Made by a program: the position numbers and the translations under genes. From the NCBI RefSeq assembly GCF_003337715.1, contig NZ_QPIX01000003.1, forward strand, positions 350,051 through 414,050: DNA of 64,000 nucleotides, in the 5' to 3' direction. Source of the DNA: Ciceribacter lividus. GTDB taxonomy: Bacteria > Pseudomonadota > Alphaproteobacteria > Rhizobiales > Rhizobiaceae. The first letter of the stretch is position 1; every line of letters starts with the position of its first letter. Of the stretch, positions 63,214 through 64,000 are shown piece after piece. The notes below the pieces were generated by a model, which worked only from the letters and a program-made list of their open reading frames with translations, was not told the DNA's origin and did not search any database.

Positions 63214-63229
63214 GGAGCCTGTGTCACTC

Positions 63230-64000
63230 ATGCCTCATACCCATTCGACTCTGCCCGCCGAGGGCAAGGACTTTCGTCGCCTCCTCGGTCTCGCAATCGG
63301 TTCCGTCGGCGTCGTTTACGGCGACATCGGCACCAGCCCGCTATACGCATTCCGCGAGGCGCTGAAGCCGGTCGCCCACGACGGCATCACGCGCGTCGAG
63401 ATCATCGGTATCATTTCGCTGATGATCTGGGCGCTGACGATCATCGTGACACTCAAATACGTGCTGTTCCTCCTACGGGCCGACAACGACGGCGAAGGCG
63501 GCACGCTGTCGCTGCTGGCACTGCTGATGAAGCATGCCGGCCGCCATTCGACCGTGCTGATGTTCCTGGGGCTGATCGGCGCGGCACTCTTCCTGGGCGA
63601 CGCGATGATCACGCCGGCGCTTTCGGTCCTCTCCGCCGTCGAAGGTCTCAAACTCGCCGTGCCGCAATCGGCGGATTACATCGTCCTCATCTCCGTCGGC
63701 ATCCTGTTCGGCCTCTTCACCGTTCAATCGCGTGGCACCGGCGTCGTGGCGAAGTTCTTCGGGCCGATCACCGTGCTCTGGTTCGTCGCCATGGCGCTCG
63801 GCGGGCTGCTGCACATCTCCGACGACCTCGGCATCTTTGCCGCCTTCAACCCCTGGCATGCCGTCACCTTCCTCTGGCGGGAGCAGTTTCTCGGTATCGT
63901 CGTGCTCGGTGCGGTCTTCCTGACGGTCACGGGGGCGGAAGCCCTTTATGCCGACCTTGGCCATTTCGGCCGTCAGCCGATCCAGCTCGCCTGGTTCGTG
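63230..64000 (+). CDS. kup: Kup-family potassium uptake protein, N-terminal part
   Basis: 257 residues are present before the window ends. The N-terminus [22 protein letters not shown] is the hallmark of Kup/KdpA-unrelated HAK/KUP H+/K+ symporters, followed by [13 protein letters not shown] and five or six hydrophobic helices. ATG at 63230 or GTG at 63221; AGGAG lies at 63213-63217, so neither spacing is ideal. 16 bp after corA, so an ion-transport operon is likely. Confidence 0.93.
   Translation, partial: MPHTHSTLPAEGKDFRRLLGLAIGSVGVVYGDIGTSPLYAFREALKPVAHDGITRVEIIGIISLMIWALTIIVTLKYVLFLLRADNDGEGGTLSLLALLMKHAGRHSTVLMFLGLIGAALFLGDAMITPALSVLSAVEGLKLAVPQSADYIVLISVGILFGLFTVQSRGTGVVAKFFGPITVLWFVAMALGGLLHISDDLGIFAAFNPWHAVTFLWREQFLGIVVLGAVFLTVTGAEALYADLGHFGRQPIQLAWFV

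Overview
This 64 kb window is an ordinary, densely coded, GC-rich bacterial chromosome segment from an alphaproteobacterium, most probably of the family Rhizobiaceae (Ensifer/Sinorhizobium, Agrobacterium or Rhizobium-like). Supporting signs are the mannosylfructose synthase/phosphatase pair, a lipid A oxidase-like barrel, TadA divergent from an RluB-type synthase, rhizobial DUFs (DUF3422, DUF4170, DUF2093), the short HisG with HisZ, a CIRCE-controlled groESL, and frequent GTG/TTG starts. The assignment is from gene content and protein resemblance only. I saw no phage, transposase, integrase, CRISPR array, rRNA or tRNA.

Layout. 1-1.0 kb: 5' end of a Pit phosphate permease with a perfect Pho box, and a NUDIX hydrolase. 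1.1-3.2 kb: mannosylfructose (osmolyte) operon. 3.3-7.1 kb: lutABC lactate oxidation with its GntR/FCD regulator. 7.2-10.3 kb: exported helical protein, DUF3422 membrane protein, LysR regulator. 10.4-15.1 kb: glycolate oxidase glcD-glcE-(membrane protein)-glcF, with a 213-bp inverted-repeat element between glcD and glcE. 15.1-18.1 kb: envelope genes (exported protein, beta-barrel, two tandem YkuD transpeptidases). 18.3-23 kb: tag, a HAD hydrolase, a YeiH-type exporter with divergent LysR, and a coupled pair of unknowns. 23.2-27.3 kb: hisS-hisZ-hisG-methyltransferase. 27.4-31.4 kb: DoxX, a PAS-like protein, a long non-coding stretch, and groESL. 31.5-40.4 kb: ABM monooxygenase, HAD-IIA phosphatase, ribF, split YeeE/YedE pair, ileS, lipoprotein, GNAT, diguanylate cyclase. 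40.5-44.3 kb: tadA, pseudouridine synthase, rsmD, patatin. 44.3-54.2 kb: CPA2 antiporter, pmbA, CysQ-like phosphatase, DUF4170, waaA, HAD phosphatase, lpxK, DUF2093, mutL: a lipid A/Kdo-centred cluster. 54.5-59.8 kb: signalling genes (PAS-PAS-REC-REC, GGDEF-EAL, LuxR-type regulator) and an SMP-30 lactonase. 60.3-64 kb: mrp, hsp20, corA and the 5' part of kup.

The observations most worth a second look are: (1) an internal low-GC segment in ileS, with foreign-looking codon use and an apparent insertion in the editing domain; (2) the MITE-like element whose G-rich end seems to serve as the glcE ribosome-binding site; (3) two degenerate tandem copies of the groEL 3' tail downstream of groEL; (4) an FNR/FixK-type box placed at the class II position before hsp20; (5) a perfect Pho box before pit; and (6) a CtrA-type site before a PAS-PAS-REC-REC protein that has no kinase domain. 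No clearly new multi-gene system was found; the strongest unknown-function pair is at 21.8-23.0 kb.
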